Part shown: in pieces, positions 50,205 through 59,196 of the stretch
How the letters are laid out: each line of letters begins with the position of its first letter
Position numbering within the stretch: the first letter of the stretch is position 1
Assembly (NCBI RefSeq): GCF_900113055.1
Contig: NZ_FONZ01000004.1
Coordinates: 124,001 to 188,000 of the forward strand
DNA length: 64,000 nt
Source: Flavimobilis marinus
Lineage (GTDB): Bacteria > Actinomycetota > Actinomycetes > Actinomycetales > Cellulomonadaceae
Reading direction: 5' to 3'
The notes under the pieces: generated by a model
Databases searched by the model: none
Seen by the model: only the letters and a program-made list of their open reading frames with translations
What the model was told of the DNA's origin: nothing
Position numbers and translations under genes: made by a program

Positions 50205-53200
50205 TCAGCGGCTGAATGCCTCCGTCAGGAGCTTCTCCTGCTGCGCCGCGTGCTTCTTCGCCGTTCCGGCGGACGGGGACGCCGACGCCTTGCGCGACAC
50301 CACCCGAACCTGGCGGCCGAGCACGTTCGGGATCTGCGCGGACATGAACGGCCACGGCCCCTGGTTCTCGGGCTCGTCCTGCACCCACACCAGCTCGGCG
50401 TCGCCGAACGGTGCGAGGGCCGACTCGAGCTGGTCCGCAGCGAAGGGGTACAGCTGCTCCATGCGGACGATCGCGGTGCGGTCGTCACCGTTCTTGGTCC
50501 GCCGGGCGAGCAGGTCGTAGTAGACGCGACCGGAGCACAGGAGCACCCGGTCGACCTGCTTGCCCGCGTGCTCGGCGTCGCCGATCACCGGCTCGAACTT
50601 CCCGTGCGTGAAGTCCTCGACGGGCGACGCCGCCGCCTTGAGCCGCAGGAGCTGCTTGGGTGTGAACACCACGAGCGGACGACGGGGACGTGCGTACGCC
50701 TGCTGGCGCAGCAGGTGGAAGTGCGACGCCGGCGTGCTCGGCTGCGCGATCGTCATGTTGTCCTCGGCGCCCATCTGCAGGAACCGCTCGATGCGCGCCG
50801 ACGAGTGGTCCGGCCCCTGGCCCTCGTAGCCGTGGGGGAGCAGCATGACGAGCGACGAGCGCTGGCCCCACTTCTGCTCGGAGGAGGAGATGAACTCGTC
50901 GATGACCGTCTGCGCGCCGTTGACGAAGTCGCCGAACTGCGCCTCCCACAGCACGAGGGCGTCGGGACGCTCGACCGAGTAGCCGTACTCGAACGCGAGG
51001 GCGGCGTACTCGCTGAGCGACGAGTCGTACACCCAGAACTTCGCCTGGTCGCCCGACAGGTACAGCAGCGGGGTCCACTCTGCGCCGGTCTCGCGGTCGT
51101 GCAGCACCGCGTGGCGCTGCACGAAGGTCCCGCGCCGGGAGTCCTGACCAGCCAGGCGGACGGGAGTGCCCTCGATGAGCAGGGAGCCGAACGCGAGGAT
51201 CTCGCCGAAGCCCCAGTCGATCCCGCCGTCGCGGGACATCTGCTCGCGCTTGGCGAGCATCTGGGCGAGCTTGGGGTGCACGGTGAAGCCGGCCGGGGCG
51301 CTCGTGTGCGCCTTGCCGATCCGCTCGAGCACGGAGGCGGGCACGGCGGTCTGCCAGCCGACCATCGTGCCGGCGTCCTCCCGCTGCGACTCGGGCCGCT
51401 CGAGGCCGCGCACGGCCTCCGCGTCGGCGGGCGGCAGGAAACCACCCTCCTTGGTCTCGGTGAAGACGCGCTCGAGCTGGTTCTGGTAGTCCTGCAGGAC
51501 CTGCTCGGCCTCCTCGAGCGTGATGTCCCCGCGGGCCACCAGGTTCTCGGTGTAGAGCTTGCGGGTCGAGCGCTTGGCCTCGATCAGGTTGTACATCAGC
51601 GGCTGCGTCATCGAGGGGTCGTCGCCCTCGTTGTGCCCGCGCCGGCGGTAGCAGACCAGGTCGATGACGACGTCGCGGTCGAACTCCTCGCGGAACGCGA
51701 AGGCGAGCTCGGCCACCCGGACCACGGCCTCGGGGTCGTCGCCGTTGACGTGGAAGATCGGGACCTGCAGGCCCTTGGCGACGTCGGTCGCGTACAGGGT
51801 CGAGCGGGACGACGACGGGCCGGTCGTGAAGCCCACCTGGTTGTTGATGATCACGTGGATGGTGCCACCGGTGCGGTAGCCGCGCAGCTGGGCGAGGTTG
51901 AGCGTCTCGGTCACGACGCCCTGGCCCGCGAAGGCGGCGTCGCCGTGGATGAGGATCGGCAGCACGGAGAAGCCGTCGCCGCCCAGGTCGATCCGGTCCT
52001 GCTTGGCGCGCACGACGCCCTCGAGCACGCCGTCGACGGCCTCGAGGTGGGACGGGTTGGCGGCGAGGTAGACCTTGGTCTGCTCGCCCGTCTCGGCCGT
52101 GAACATGCCCTCGGTGCCGAGGTGGTACTTCACGTCGCCCGAGCCCTGCACGGACTTGGGGTCCATGTTGCCCTCGAACTCCGCGAAGATCTGCGCGTAG
52201 CTCTTCCCGGCGATGTTCGCGAGCACGTTGAGGCGCCCCCGGTGGGCCATGCCGATGCAGACCTCGTCGAGGCCGGCACGGGCGGACTGCGTGAGCACGG
52301 CGTCGAGCAGCGGGATGACGGACTCGCCACCCTCGAGGGAGAAGCGCTTCTGGCCCACGAACTTGGTCTGGAGGAACGTCTCGAAGGCCTCGGCAGCGTT
52401 GAGGCGGCGCAGGATCCGCAGCTGCTCCTCGCGCGGGGTGCGCTCGTAGCCGGCCTCGAGGCGCGCCTGGAGCCACTTGCGCTGGGTGCGGTCGGCCAGG
52501 TGCATGTACTCGGCACCGATCGTGCGGCAGTACGAGTCTCGGAGCAGTCCCAGCACGTTGCGCAGGGTGTCCTTCTGCTTCCCGCCGAAGCCTCCGGTCG
52601 GGAAGGTCCGGTCCAGGTCCCAGAGCGTGAGCTCGTGCGTCTGCACGTCGAGGTCGGGGTGACGCCGGACGCGGAACGCGAGCGGGTCCGTGTCGGCCAT
52701 GAGGTGGCCGCGCGAGCGGAAGGAGTGGATGAGCTCGGCGATGCGCGCCGGCTTGTTGGCCTCGACGTCCTCGTTGACCGTGTTGTCCCGCACCCAGCGG
52801 ACGGGCTCGTAGGGCACGCGCAGGGCCGCGAACACGCGGTCGTAGAAGCCGTCGAGACCGAGCAGCTTGTTGCCCATGATCCGCAGGAAGTCGCCGGAGT
52901 GGGCGCCCTGGATGATCCGGTGGTCGTAGGTCGAGGTGATCGTGAGCGTCTTGGAGATGCCCATCTTCGCCAGGCGCTCCTCGGAGGCGCCCTGGAACTC
53001 GGCCGGGTAGTCCATCGCGCCGACGCCGATGATCGCGCCCTGGCCCTGCATGAGGCGCGGGACCGAGTGCACGGTGCCGAGGGTGCCGGGGTTCGTCAGC
53101 GAGATCGTCGTGCCGGCGAAGTCCTCGACGGTGAGCTTCGCGCCCCGGGCGCGGCGCACGACGTCCTCGTAGGCGGCCCAGAACTGGGCGAAGTCGAGGG

Positions 53201-54062
53201 TCTGCGCCTTCTTGATGCTCGGCACCAGCAGCTGGCGGGTGCCGTCCGGCTTGGGCAGGTCGATCGCGAGGCCGAGGTTGACGTCGGCGGGGTGGTGGAT
53301 GGCGGGCTTGCCGTCGAGCTGCGTGTAGCCGGCGTTCATCGCCGGCATCTCCGCGAGGGACTCGACGAGGGCGAAGCCGATCAGGTGGGTGAAGGAGATC
53401 TTTCCACCGCGACCGCGGGCGAGGTGGTTGTTGACCACGATCCGGTTGTCGACCATGAGCTTCGCGGGGACGGCGCGGACCGAGGTCGCGGTCGGGACCT
53501 GGAGGCTCGCCTCCATGTTCGTGACCACGCGTGCCGCGGGGCCGCGGAGCTTCTCGACGTTGTCCGCGACCTTCTCCGCGGCGGCCGCGGTGCGGGTCGC
53601 CGGGCGCTGGGCGTAGGGGGCCGTGGCGGGCTGCGCCGTGGCGACGGGCGGGGGCGCCGGGGCGTCCTGCGCGGCGGACGGCTCCTTGGTCGCCAGAGCC
53701 GGCTTGGCCGCCTTGCGCTCGGCGGCCGTCTGCTCCGCGGTGGCCTGCGTGGAGGTGCTCGACGTCGTCGTCGCCGCACGCTCCTGACCGGTGTCGGACG
53801 CCTGACCGGTGTCGGACGCGGGAGCGGGCGCGGCGGGCGCGGCGGGCGCGCCGGCGCGCTCCTCCTCCTGGGGCTGGGGCGAGGGCGCGCTGCTCGGGTC
53901 GGTCTCGCCGGGCTTGTAGTCCGCGAAGAAGTCCCACCAGGCCGGGTCGACGGCGTTCTTGTCCTTCAGGTACTGCTCGTACAGCTCGTCGACGAGCCAT
54001 TCGTTGGCGCCAAAGGCGGCGCTGACGGCGCTGATCGGCTTTGATTCAGCATGTGCGGACAC
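50205..54062 (-). CDS. kgd: Multifunctional 2-oxoglutarate metabolism enzyme (fused E2-like and E1 domains)
   Basis: The 1285-residue enzyme has an N-terminal E1 helix (ANEWLVDELYEQYLKDK) and an Ala/Pro/Thr linker (about 50-165). An E2-like acyltransferase domain without lipoyl domain follows (about 170-385, with the catalytic DHR motif in STYDHRIIQGA). The ThDP-dependent E1 domain comes last (GMAHRGRLNVLANI; GDAAFAGQGV; INNQVGFTT). This fusion is the actinobacterial 2-oxoglutarate dehydrogenase/decarboxylase (Kgd/OdhA) at the TCA-glutamate branch; in relatives it is inhibited by the FHA protein GarA/OdhI, not seen here. The start is GTG 54062 without a strong ribosome site. The linker holds a perfect 18-bp tandem duplication. 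Confidence 0.95.
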   Translation of the reverse strand: MSAHAESKPISAVSAAFGANEWLVDELYEQYLKDKNAVDPAWWDFFADYKPGETDPSSAPSPQPQEEERAGAPAAPAAPAPASDTGQASDTGQERAATTTSSTSTQATAEQTAAERKAAKPALATKEPSAAQDAPAPPPVATAQPATAPYAQRPATRTAAAAEKVADNVEKLRGPAARVVTNMEASLQVPTATSVRAVPAKLMVDNRIVVNNHLARGRGGKISFTHLIGFALVESLAEMPAMNAGYTQLDGKPAIHHPADVNLGLAIDLPKPDGTRQLLVPSIKKAQTLDFAQFWAAYEDVVRRARGAKLTVEDFAGTTISLTNPGTLGTVHSVPRLMQGQGAIIGVGAMDYPAEFQGASEERLAKMGISKTLTITSTYDHRIIQGAHSGDFLRIMGNKLLGLDGFYDRVFAALRVPYEPVRWVRDNTVNEDVEANKPARIAELIHSFRSRGHLMADTDPLAFRVRRHPDLDVQTHELTLWDLDRTFPTGGFGGKQKDTLRNVLGLLRDSYCRTIGAEYMHLADRTQRKWLQARLEAGYERTPREEQLRILRRLNAAEAFETFLQTKFVGQKRFSLEGGESVIPLLDAVLTQSARAGLDEVCIGMAHRGRLNVLANIAGKSYAQIFAEFEGNMDPKSVQGSGDVKYHLGTEGMFTAETGEQTKVYLAANPSHLEAVDGVLEGVVRAKQDRIDLGGDGFSVLPILIHGDAAFAGQGVVTETLNLAQLRGYRTGGTIHVIINNQVGFTTGPSSSRSTLYATDVAKGLQVPIFHVNGDDPEAVVRVAELAFAFREEFDRDVVIDLVCYRRRGHNEGDDPSMTQPLMYNLIEAKRSTRKLYTENLVARGDITLEEAEQVLQDYQNQLERVFTETKEGGFLPPADAEAVRGLERPESQREDAGTMVGWQTAVPASVLERIGKAHTSAPAGFTVHPKLAQMLAKREQMSRDGGIDWGFGEILAFGSLLIEGTPVRLAGQDSRRGTFVQRHAVLHDRETGAEWTPLLYLSGDQAKFWVYDSSLSEYAALAFEYGYSVERPDALVLWEAQFGDFVNGAQTVIDEFISSSEQKWGQRSSLVMLLPHGYEGQGPDHSSARIERFLQMGAEDNMTIAQPSTPASHFHLLRQQAYARPRRPLVVFTPKQLLRLKAAASPVEDFTHGKFEPVIGDAEHAGKQVDRVLLCSGRVYYDLLARRTKNGDDRTAIVRMEQLYPFAADQLESALAPFGDAELVWVQDEPENQGPWPFMSAQIPNVLGRQVRVVSRKASASPSAGTAKKHAAQQEKLLTEAFSR

Positions 54063-54348
54063 TCGGAGATCGCCTCTTCCACGATTCGCTGGGCCGCCTC
54101 CCGGGCGGCGTACTTGGGTACAACCCTACGGCCCGAGCGCACGTGTCGGGCTCCAGAACAGGCCTTTTGGCCCCTTGACTTCGCGGGATGCGACACCCGT
54201 CTCCAGGGTTGGCAAAATCTGGGCAAGGGTGGCATGAACAGGCCCCAAAGCGAGCGTGCGTTAGGCCATCGTTCGGTAGCGTCCGCGCGCCGACACAGCT
54301 CCGCACGAGGGGGGCGGCCCGGTCCGGACGACGGTCCGGGCAGACCGG
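54063..54348 (-). other. Intergenic region upstream of kgd
   Basis: No supported gene lies in these 286 bp. Read on the minus strand, TAGGGT at 54128-54123 could be the kgd -10, with a weak -35. The part nearest 54349 holds the terminator of the ABC permease gene. Base composition is less GC-rich around 54160-54230 than in neighbouring coding DNA. Confidence 0.35.
54322..54341 (-). terminator. Hairpin after the ABC permease gene
   Basis: CCGGAC and GTCCGG with a 4-nt loop, extended by one G-T and one G-C pair, lie 8 bp past the stop at 54349. Confidence 0.55.
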
Positions 54349-55140
54349 TCAGGTCAGGTCGCGGCGCAGGGTCCTGAGCCGACCGACGAGGGCCAGGACG
54401 ATCGCGTAGCCGGCGAGGACGAGCGCGCCCTGCCACCACGTGAGCAGCTCGGCCATGCCGAAGGCGGCGTACACGCTCGCGCCCGTCATGGCCTCCCCGG
54501 CGGCGCCGGGCAGGTATGACGCGACGCCGGCGAGCCGTCCGTCGAGGACGAGGCTGAGCGCGCCGCGGAGGATCGGCTCGACGAACTGGGTGAACGCCAG
54601 GATGACGACGAGCGCGGCGACCTGGTTGGTGAGCACGGTGCCGAGGCCTACTCCGACCATGGTCCACAGCGTCAGGGCGACCACGGACAGCCCGACGGCG
54701 CGCCAGACGGCGGGGGAGCCGAGCAGCGGGTCGACGTCGAGGACCGCGAAGGTCGCTGCGCCCGCACCCAGGCAGGCGAGGCTCCCGACGACGCCGAGCG
54801 CCAGCCCCACCGGCACCGCGCCGATCATCTTCGCCGCGACCAGCCTGCCGCGGCTCGGGTCCGCGAGCAGCGTCTGGGCGAGCGTGCGGTGCCGCACCTC
54901 GGACGTCACCGACAGCGTCCCGACGATGGCGGGGAACACGTAGCCCAGCGCGGTGGCCAGGGTGTAGACGCCGAGGGCCGTGCTCTCCGCATCCCCGATC
55001 GGTGCCTGGGCGCACCGCACCGAGGTGAACGCCATCAGGACGGCGAGGAAGACCATGTACCCGGCCATCACGAGCAGCAGCACCCACCACAGGCGCGTGG
55101 ACGCGAGCTTGCGCGTCTCCATCGCGATCGCGGCCCTCAT
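54349..55140 (-). CDS. ABC-2 type transporter permease
   Basis: The 263-residue protein starts with the cytoplasmic helix MRAAIAMETRKLASTRLWWV typical of ABC-2 permeases of the NatB/BcrB kind and has six hydrophobic segments. AETLLADPSRGRLVAAKM-like wording (HRTLAQTLLADPSRGRLVAA) marks the usual loop after the second segment. It is coupled to the ATPase gene before it (ATGA) and ends the operon with the two-component system. The likely role is export or detoxification of a membrane-active compound. With the ATPase broken, it may be inactive or may borrow another ATPase. Confidence 0.85.
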   Translation of the reverse strand: MRAAIAMETRKLASTRLWWVLLLVMAGYMVFLAVLMAFTSVRCAQAPIGDAESTALGVYTLATALGYVFPAIVGTLSVTSEVRHRTLAQTLLADPSRGRLVAAKMIGAVPVGLALGVVGSLACLGAGAATFAVLDVDPLLGSPAVWRAVGLSVVALTLWTMVGVGLGTVLTNQVAALVVILAFTQFVEPILRGALSLVLDGRLAGVASYLPGAAGEAMTGASVYAAFGMAELLTWWQGALVLAGYAIVLALVGRLRTLRRDLT

Positions 55141-56061
55141 GCGGCACCTCCGAGCGGCTGAGCGGTGGCAGGGGTGGGGGTGACCAGTCGCAGGAAGACC
55201 TCTTCGAGGCCCGAGCGTTCCTCCGTCAGGCCGTGCAGCTCGACGCCGGCCGCGAACGCGGTGCCCCGACCTCCGCGGCGGCCACCTCGTGCACCACGAG
55301 GCTCGTGCCCTCGGTGCTGGCCTGCCAGCCGCGTGCGCGCGCGAGCGCGGCCAGCGCAGCGAGGTCGGGACCGGTCACGCGCGTGCGGCTGGACGTCAGA
55401 CGGGCGAGGTCGGCGAGCGACGACGCGTGCGCGAGCCGACCCTGGGAGATGACGACGACGTCGTCCACGGACTGCTGGACCTCGGACAGCACGTGGCTCG
55501 AGACCATGACGGTCCGGCCCTCGCCGGCAAGGTGCCGCAGGAAGCCGCGCAGCCAGACGATCCCCTCGGGGTCCAGCCCGTTCGCGGGCTCGTCGAGCAC
55601 GAGGACGCTTGGGTCCCCGAGCAGCGTCGTCGCGAGCGCGAGCCGCTGCCGCATCCCCAGCGAGAAGCCTCCCGCCCGCCGCCCGGCCACGTCCGCGAGG
55701 CCGACGACGTCGAGCAGCATCCGGCAGCGCGCCTCGGACGCGCCGGCGGCCGGGGCGTACACGCGCAGGTGGTCGAGCGCGGTGCGGCCCGGGTGGAAGC
55801 TCGCGTCGAGCGCGGCACCCACCGCCCGCAGCGGGTCGGGGATGTCCCGGTACGCGCGGCCGCCGATCGTCGCCGTGCCGGCGGTGGGACGCACCAGGCC
55901 CAGGAGCATGCGCATCGTCGTCGTCTTGCCGGCTCCGTTGGGACCGAGGAAGCCGGTCAGGCCCCGGGTCGCACCTCGAAGCTCAGGTCGTCGACGGCGT
56001 GCACGGCACCGAACCGCTTGGTCAGGCGAGCGACGCGGATGGTGGCGTCATCGGTCAGCAT
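55137..56061 (-). pseudogene. ABC transporter ATP-binding protein with two frameshifts
   Basis: From ATG 56061 (AGGAGG upstream) the frame encodes TIRVARLTKRFGAVHAVDDL and then meets a stop at 55957-55959. Shifting by one base restores TGFLGPNGAGKTTTMRML (Walker A), FSLGMRQRLALA (signature) and VLVLDEPANGLDPEG (Walker B). A second shift near 55262-55268 is needed to reach the C-terminal FAAGVELHGLTEERSGLEE and a stop that overlaps the permease ATG. Two single-base losses exactly explain the 925-bp span (927 would encode 308 residues). All motifs are otherwise intact, so the decay is recent or the bases are sequencing errors. Confidence 0.85.
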
Positions 56062-57166
56062 GGTCCTCCTCAGGGTTGGCCTCGTCCGGGGGCCCGGGCG
56101 CCCGCTCGAGGACGGGAGCGGGCAGCCGTAGGCGCATGGTCGCGCCGTGGTCGGAGTCAGCGACCTCGATCGTCCCACCGTGCAGCGAGACCGCCCAGCG
56201 GACGATCGCGAGCCCGATCCCCGTGCCGCCCGAGGCCCCCGCCGTCGGACTGCCCACGCTCGCGCCGCGGGCGAAGCGCTCGAACACGCGCTCGCGGTCG
56301 CTCGGCGCGATCCCCGGCCCGTCGTCCGCCACGTCGATCACGACGTGGTTGTCCGCACGCCGGGCCGTCAGGCGGATCGTCGACCCGAACGGGGAGTGCC
56401 GGATCGCGTTCTGCAGCAGGTTGGTGAGGATCTGGCGCAGGCGGTCGCGGTCCGCGGGGACCGTGAGGTCCGCCGGCTGGACGTCGACCTCGAACTCGAG
56501 CTGCTTGCCCGCCTCGACCATGGCCACCGATCCCGCAGCGTCAGCCAGGAAGCGCTCGAGCGGGACGTCCGAGACGCTCAGCGCCGAGGCGCCCGCCTCG
56601 AGTCGCGACAGGTCGAGGAGGTACGACACGAGCCGGGTCAGGCGCTCGGTCTGCGCGAGCGAGACCTGGAGGGTCGCAGGCGTGGGCTCGGTGACGCCGT
56701 CGACCAGGTTCTCGAGCTGGGCGTGCAGCGCGGCGACCGGGGTGCGCAGCTCGTGCGACACGTTCGCGATCAGGTCGCGACGCAGCTGCTCGCCCTGCTC
56801 CAGGTCGGTGCTCATCTGGTTGAACGCGTGCGCGAGCTGGCCGACCTCGTCGCGGCTCGTGGCCCGCACCCGGCGGGAGTAGTCGCCGTCGGCCATCGCC
56901 CTGGCCGCGGCGGTCATCTCCCGCAGGGGGGAAGTCATGCCGCGTGCCAGCAGGAGGGTCACCACGAGGGCGACGGCGATCGCGAGCGGCAGGGTCCGCG
57001 AGGGGCCGAGGTGGTTGCGCAGCCCGAGCCACGTGATCAGCACCGCCAGGGTGTTGGTCGCGATCGTGAGCACGCCGAGCTTCGTCTTGAGCGAGCGTGC
57101 GACGTCGAGCGGGCGCAGGTCGGGCAGGTGGGCGTGCCCCCGGACGTGCCGGGGCGTGCCGCGCAT
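56048..57166 (-). CDS. Sensor histidine kinase, probably intramembrane-sensing
   Basis: The 372-residue kinase has two membrane helices (about 28-48 and 57-75) joined by a loop of only about ten residues (RNHLGPSRT). HAMP (SPLREMTAAARAMADGDYS), H-box LIANVSHELRTPVAALH, N-box LTNLLQNAIRHSPFG and glycine boxes DDGPGIAPSDRE and GGTGIGLAI follow. A tiny extracellular loop beside an ABC-2 transporter is the mark of intramembrane-sensing kinases that respond to envelope stress or peptides, often through the transporter. The last 14 bases overlap the ATPase gene. The partner regulator gene lies 11 bp upstream. Confidence 0.92.
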   Translation of the reverse strand: MRGTPRHVRGHAHLPDLRPLDVARSLKTKLGVLTIATNTLAVLITWLGLRNHLGPSRTLPLAIAVALVVTLLLARGMTSPLREMTAAARAMADGDYSRRVRATSRDEVGQLAHAFNQMSTDLEQGEQLRRDLIANVSHELRTPVAALHAQLENLVDGVTEPTPATLQVSLAQTERLTRLVSYLLDLSRLEAGASALSVSDVPLERFLADAAGSVAMVEAGKQLEFEVDVQPADLTVPADRDRLRQILTNLLQNAIRHSPFGSTIRLTARRADNHVVIDVADDGPGIAPSDRERVFERFARGASVGSPTAGASGGTGIGLAIVRWAVSLHGGTIEVADSDHGATMRLRLPAPVLERAPGPPDEANPEEDHADR

Positions 57167-57177
57167 CCTCTCCGCCC

Positions 57178-57894
<717 letters not shown>

Positions 57895-57980
57895 GTCGAC
57901 AGCGTTCCACACGTACGTGCCCGAGGTCACGCAGCGGGGCCGCCCGAGGCCCAGCACGCACAGCTCGCCCGGTCAAGACC

Positions 57981-58008
57981 TTCAGGTCGGATGTGATCTT
58001 GCCGATGG
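57981..58008 (+). promoter_or_regulatory. Weaker FliA-like promoter upstream of the VanY-like gene
   Basis: TTCA (57981-57984), 16 nt, GCCGATGG (58001-58008), one mismatch from the CTCA form seen at three other sites. It lies 174 bp before the GTG at 58183. An alternative sigma-A-like pair, TTGGTC (58013) and TATGCT (58037) with an 18-bp spacer, lies between. Confidence 0.35.
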
Positions 58009-58182
58009 GATGTTGGTCGGAGAGGCATCGTGTCGTTATGCTTCCGTAACCGAACCCGTCCGGTGGACCGCACCGCGCTCCTGTGCTGTGCGTGCGCCGC
58101 GTGTCAGGACGTCGGGTCGGTCCGACCAGAACTGCCCCGGGGTGGCCTCGTGCCGCCCCACGAACTCATCATCGGAGGTGCC

Positions 58183-59028
58183 GTGGAGACCAGCAACCTG
58201 TCGAGCGCACCCGCGCCCCAGGGGTCCCCGGCCTCCACCCTGCCGTCCCGCCGCGCCCTGCGCGAGGCCCAGGAGGGCCCGTCGCGCCAGACGCGCCGCA
58301 GCCGCCGCCCGGCTGCGAAGGCCTCGGAGAGCCACCGCTGGCTGGCGCGCTCCGGCGTGCTGGCCTCGCTGGCTGCGGCCACGATCGTCATCCCGATCAC
58401 CGCGGGCAGCAGCAGCCCGGGGCTCGCGCCCCAGCCCGCCTCCGCCTACGCGCCCGCCGGGCTCAGCACGCTGGACGTGCTGACCTCGGAGCGCAGCGTG
58501 CAGACGGAAGCCGTGATCGTGGCCGACGCCGATCTCCTCGCCGCGCGCGACAGCGCCGCGGTCAGCCGCGCCGCCGCCCGCGAGGAGGCGCCCGCGTGCG
58601 ACATCACGACGCCGGTGACCAGCTCCAACGGTCAGTTGCGCGACGCCGAGCTCTGCGCGTTGTGGCAGGACGGGCACCGGCTGCAGCCGGAGGCGGCGCT
58701 CTCGCTCACCGCCCTCAACGACGCGTTCCGCGCGAAGTTCGGCCGAGACATCTGCCTCACCGACTCCTACCGCACCTACGGCTCTCAGCAGCGCGTCGCG
58801 TGGACCAAGCCCGGTCTCGCCGCGGTGCCCGGCCGGTCCATGCACGGCTGGGGCCTCGCGATCGACCTGTGCGGCGGCAGCTACGGCTCGAGCGCCGTGT
58901 GGAACTGGCTCAAGGCGAACGGTCCGGTCTACGGCTGGGACAACCCCGCGTGGGCGCGGCCCGGCGGCTCCGGTGCCCTGGAGCCCTGGCACTGGGAGTA
59001 CACGAGCGGCGTCGAGGACTTCTCCTGA
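58183..59028 (+). CDS. D-alanyl-D-alanine carboxypeptidase, VanY/M15 family
   Basis: The GTG at 58183 has GGAGG four bases upstream. The 281-residue product has an Arg-rich cytoplasmic lead of about 50 residues, a membrane helix near 55-75 (SGVLASLAAATIVIPITAG), a linker and a C-terminal M15B domain. The zinc-site motifs are SMHGWGLAIDLCGG (His and Asp) and EPWHWEYTS (catalytic Glu and His). The enzyme trims the terminal D-Ala of peptidoglycan stem peptides outside the membrane. Two Cys pairs may form disulfides. The gene follows a 175-bp or longer leader and ends at a strong terminator. It is unlinked to vancomycin resistance genes. Confidence 0.88.
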   Translation: METSNLSSAPAPQGSPASTLPSRRALREAQEGPSRQTRRSRRPAAKASESHRWLARSGVLASLAAATIVIPITAGSSSPGLAPQPASAYAPAGLSTLDVLTSERSVQTEAVIVADADLLAARDSAAVSRAAAREEAPACDITTPVTSSNGQLRDAELCALWQDGHRLQPEAALSLTALNDAFRAKFGRDICLTDSYRTYGSQQRVAWTKPGLAAVPGRSMHGWGLAIDLCGGSYGSSAVWNWLKANGPVYGWDNPAWARPGGSGALEPWHWEYTSGVEDFS

Positions 59029-59114
59029 GCCTGCGCGCCTGACAGCGCGGCTCGGTGTCGGCCCCGTGCGCGCCTGACGGCGCTCGGGGTCTGCGCACGC
59101 GCCACCGGCACAGC

Positions 59115-59152
59115 ACGAGGCCCCGGTCGTCCGTCGACGACCGGGGCCTCGT
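59115..59152. terminator. Bidirectional 17-bp hairpin between the VanY-like gene and adhE
   Basis: Arms 59115-59131 and 59136-59152 are exact complements with a 4-nt loop, between convergent stops at 59028 and 59197. Confidence 0.85.
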
Positions 59153-59196
59153 CGTGCGCCCTCGGTGAGGCGCGGGCGCCCCACCGAGGGGGAGCG

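Noticed and set aside
50250-54044. A plus-strand frame of over 1260 codons across kgd
   Set aside because: Antisense shadow created by third-position GC bias; kgd on the minus strand is unmistakable.
54063-54348. A short gene upstream of kgd
   Set aside because: No frame has a ribosome site or protein-like composition; the region looks like promoter and terminator DNA.
59032-59098. Near-repeat of a TGCGCGCCTGAC segment after the VanY-like gene
   Set aside because: Two imperfect copies in GC-rich spacer; too short and degenerate to call a repeat element.
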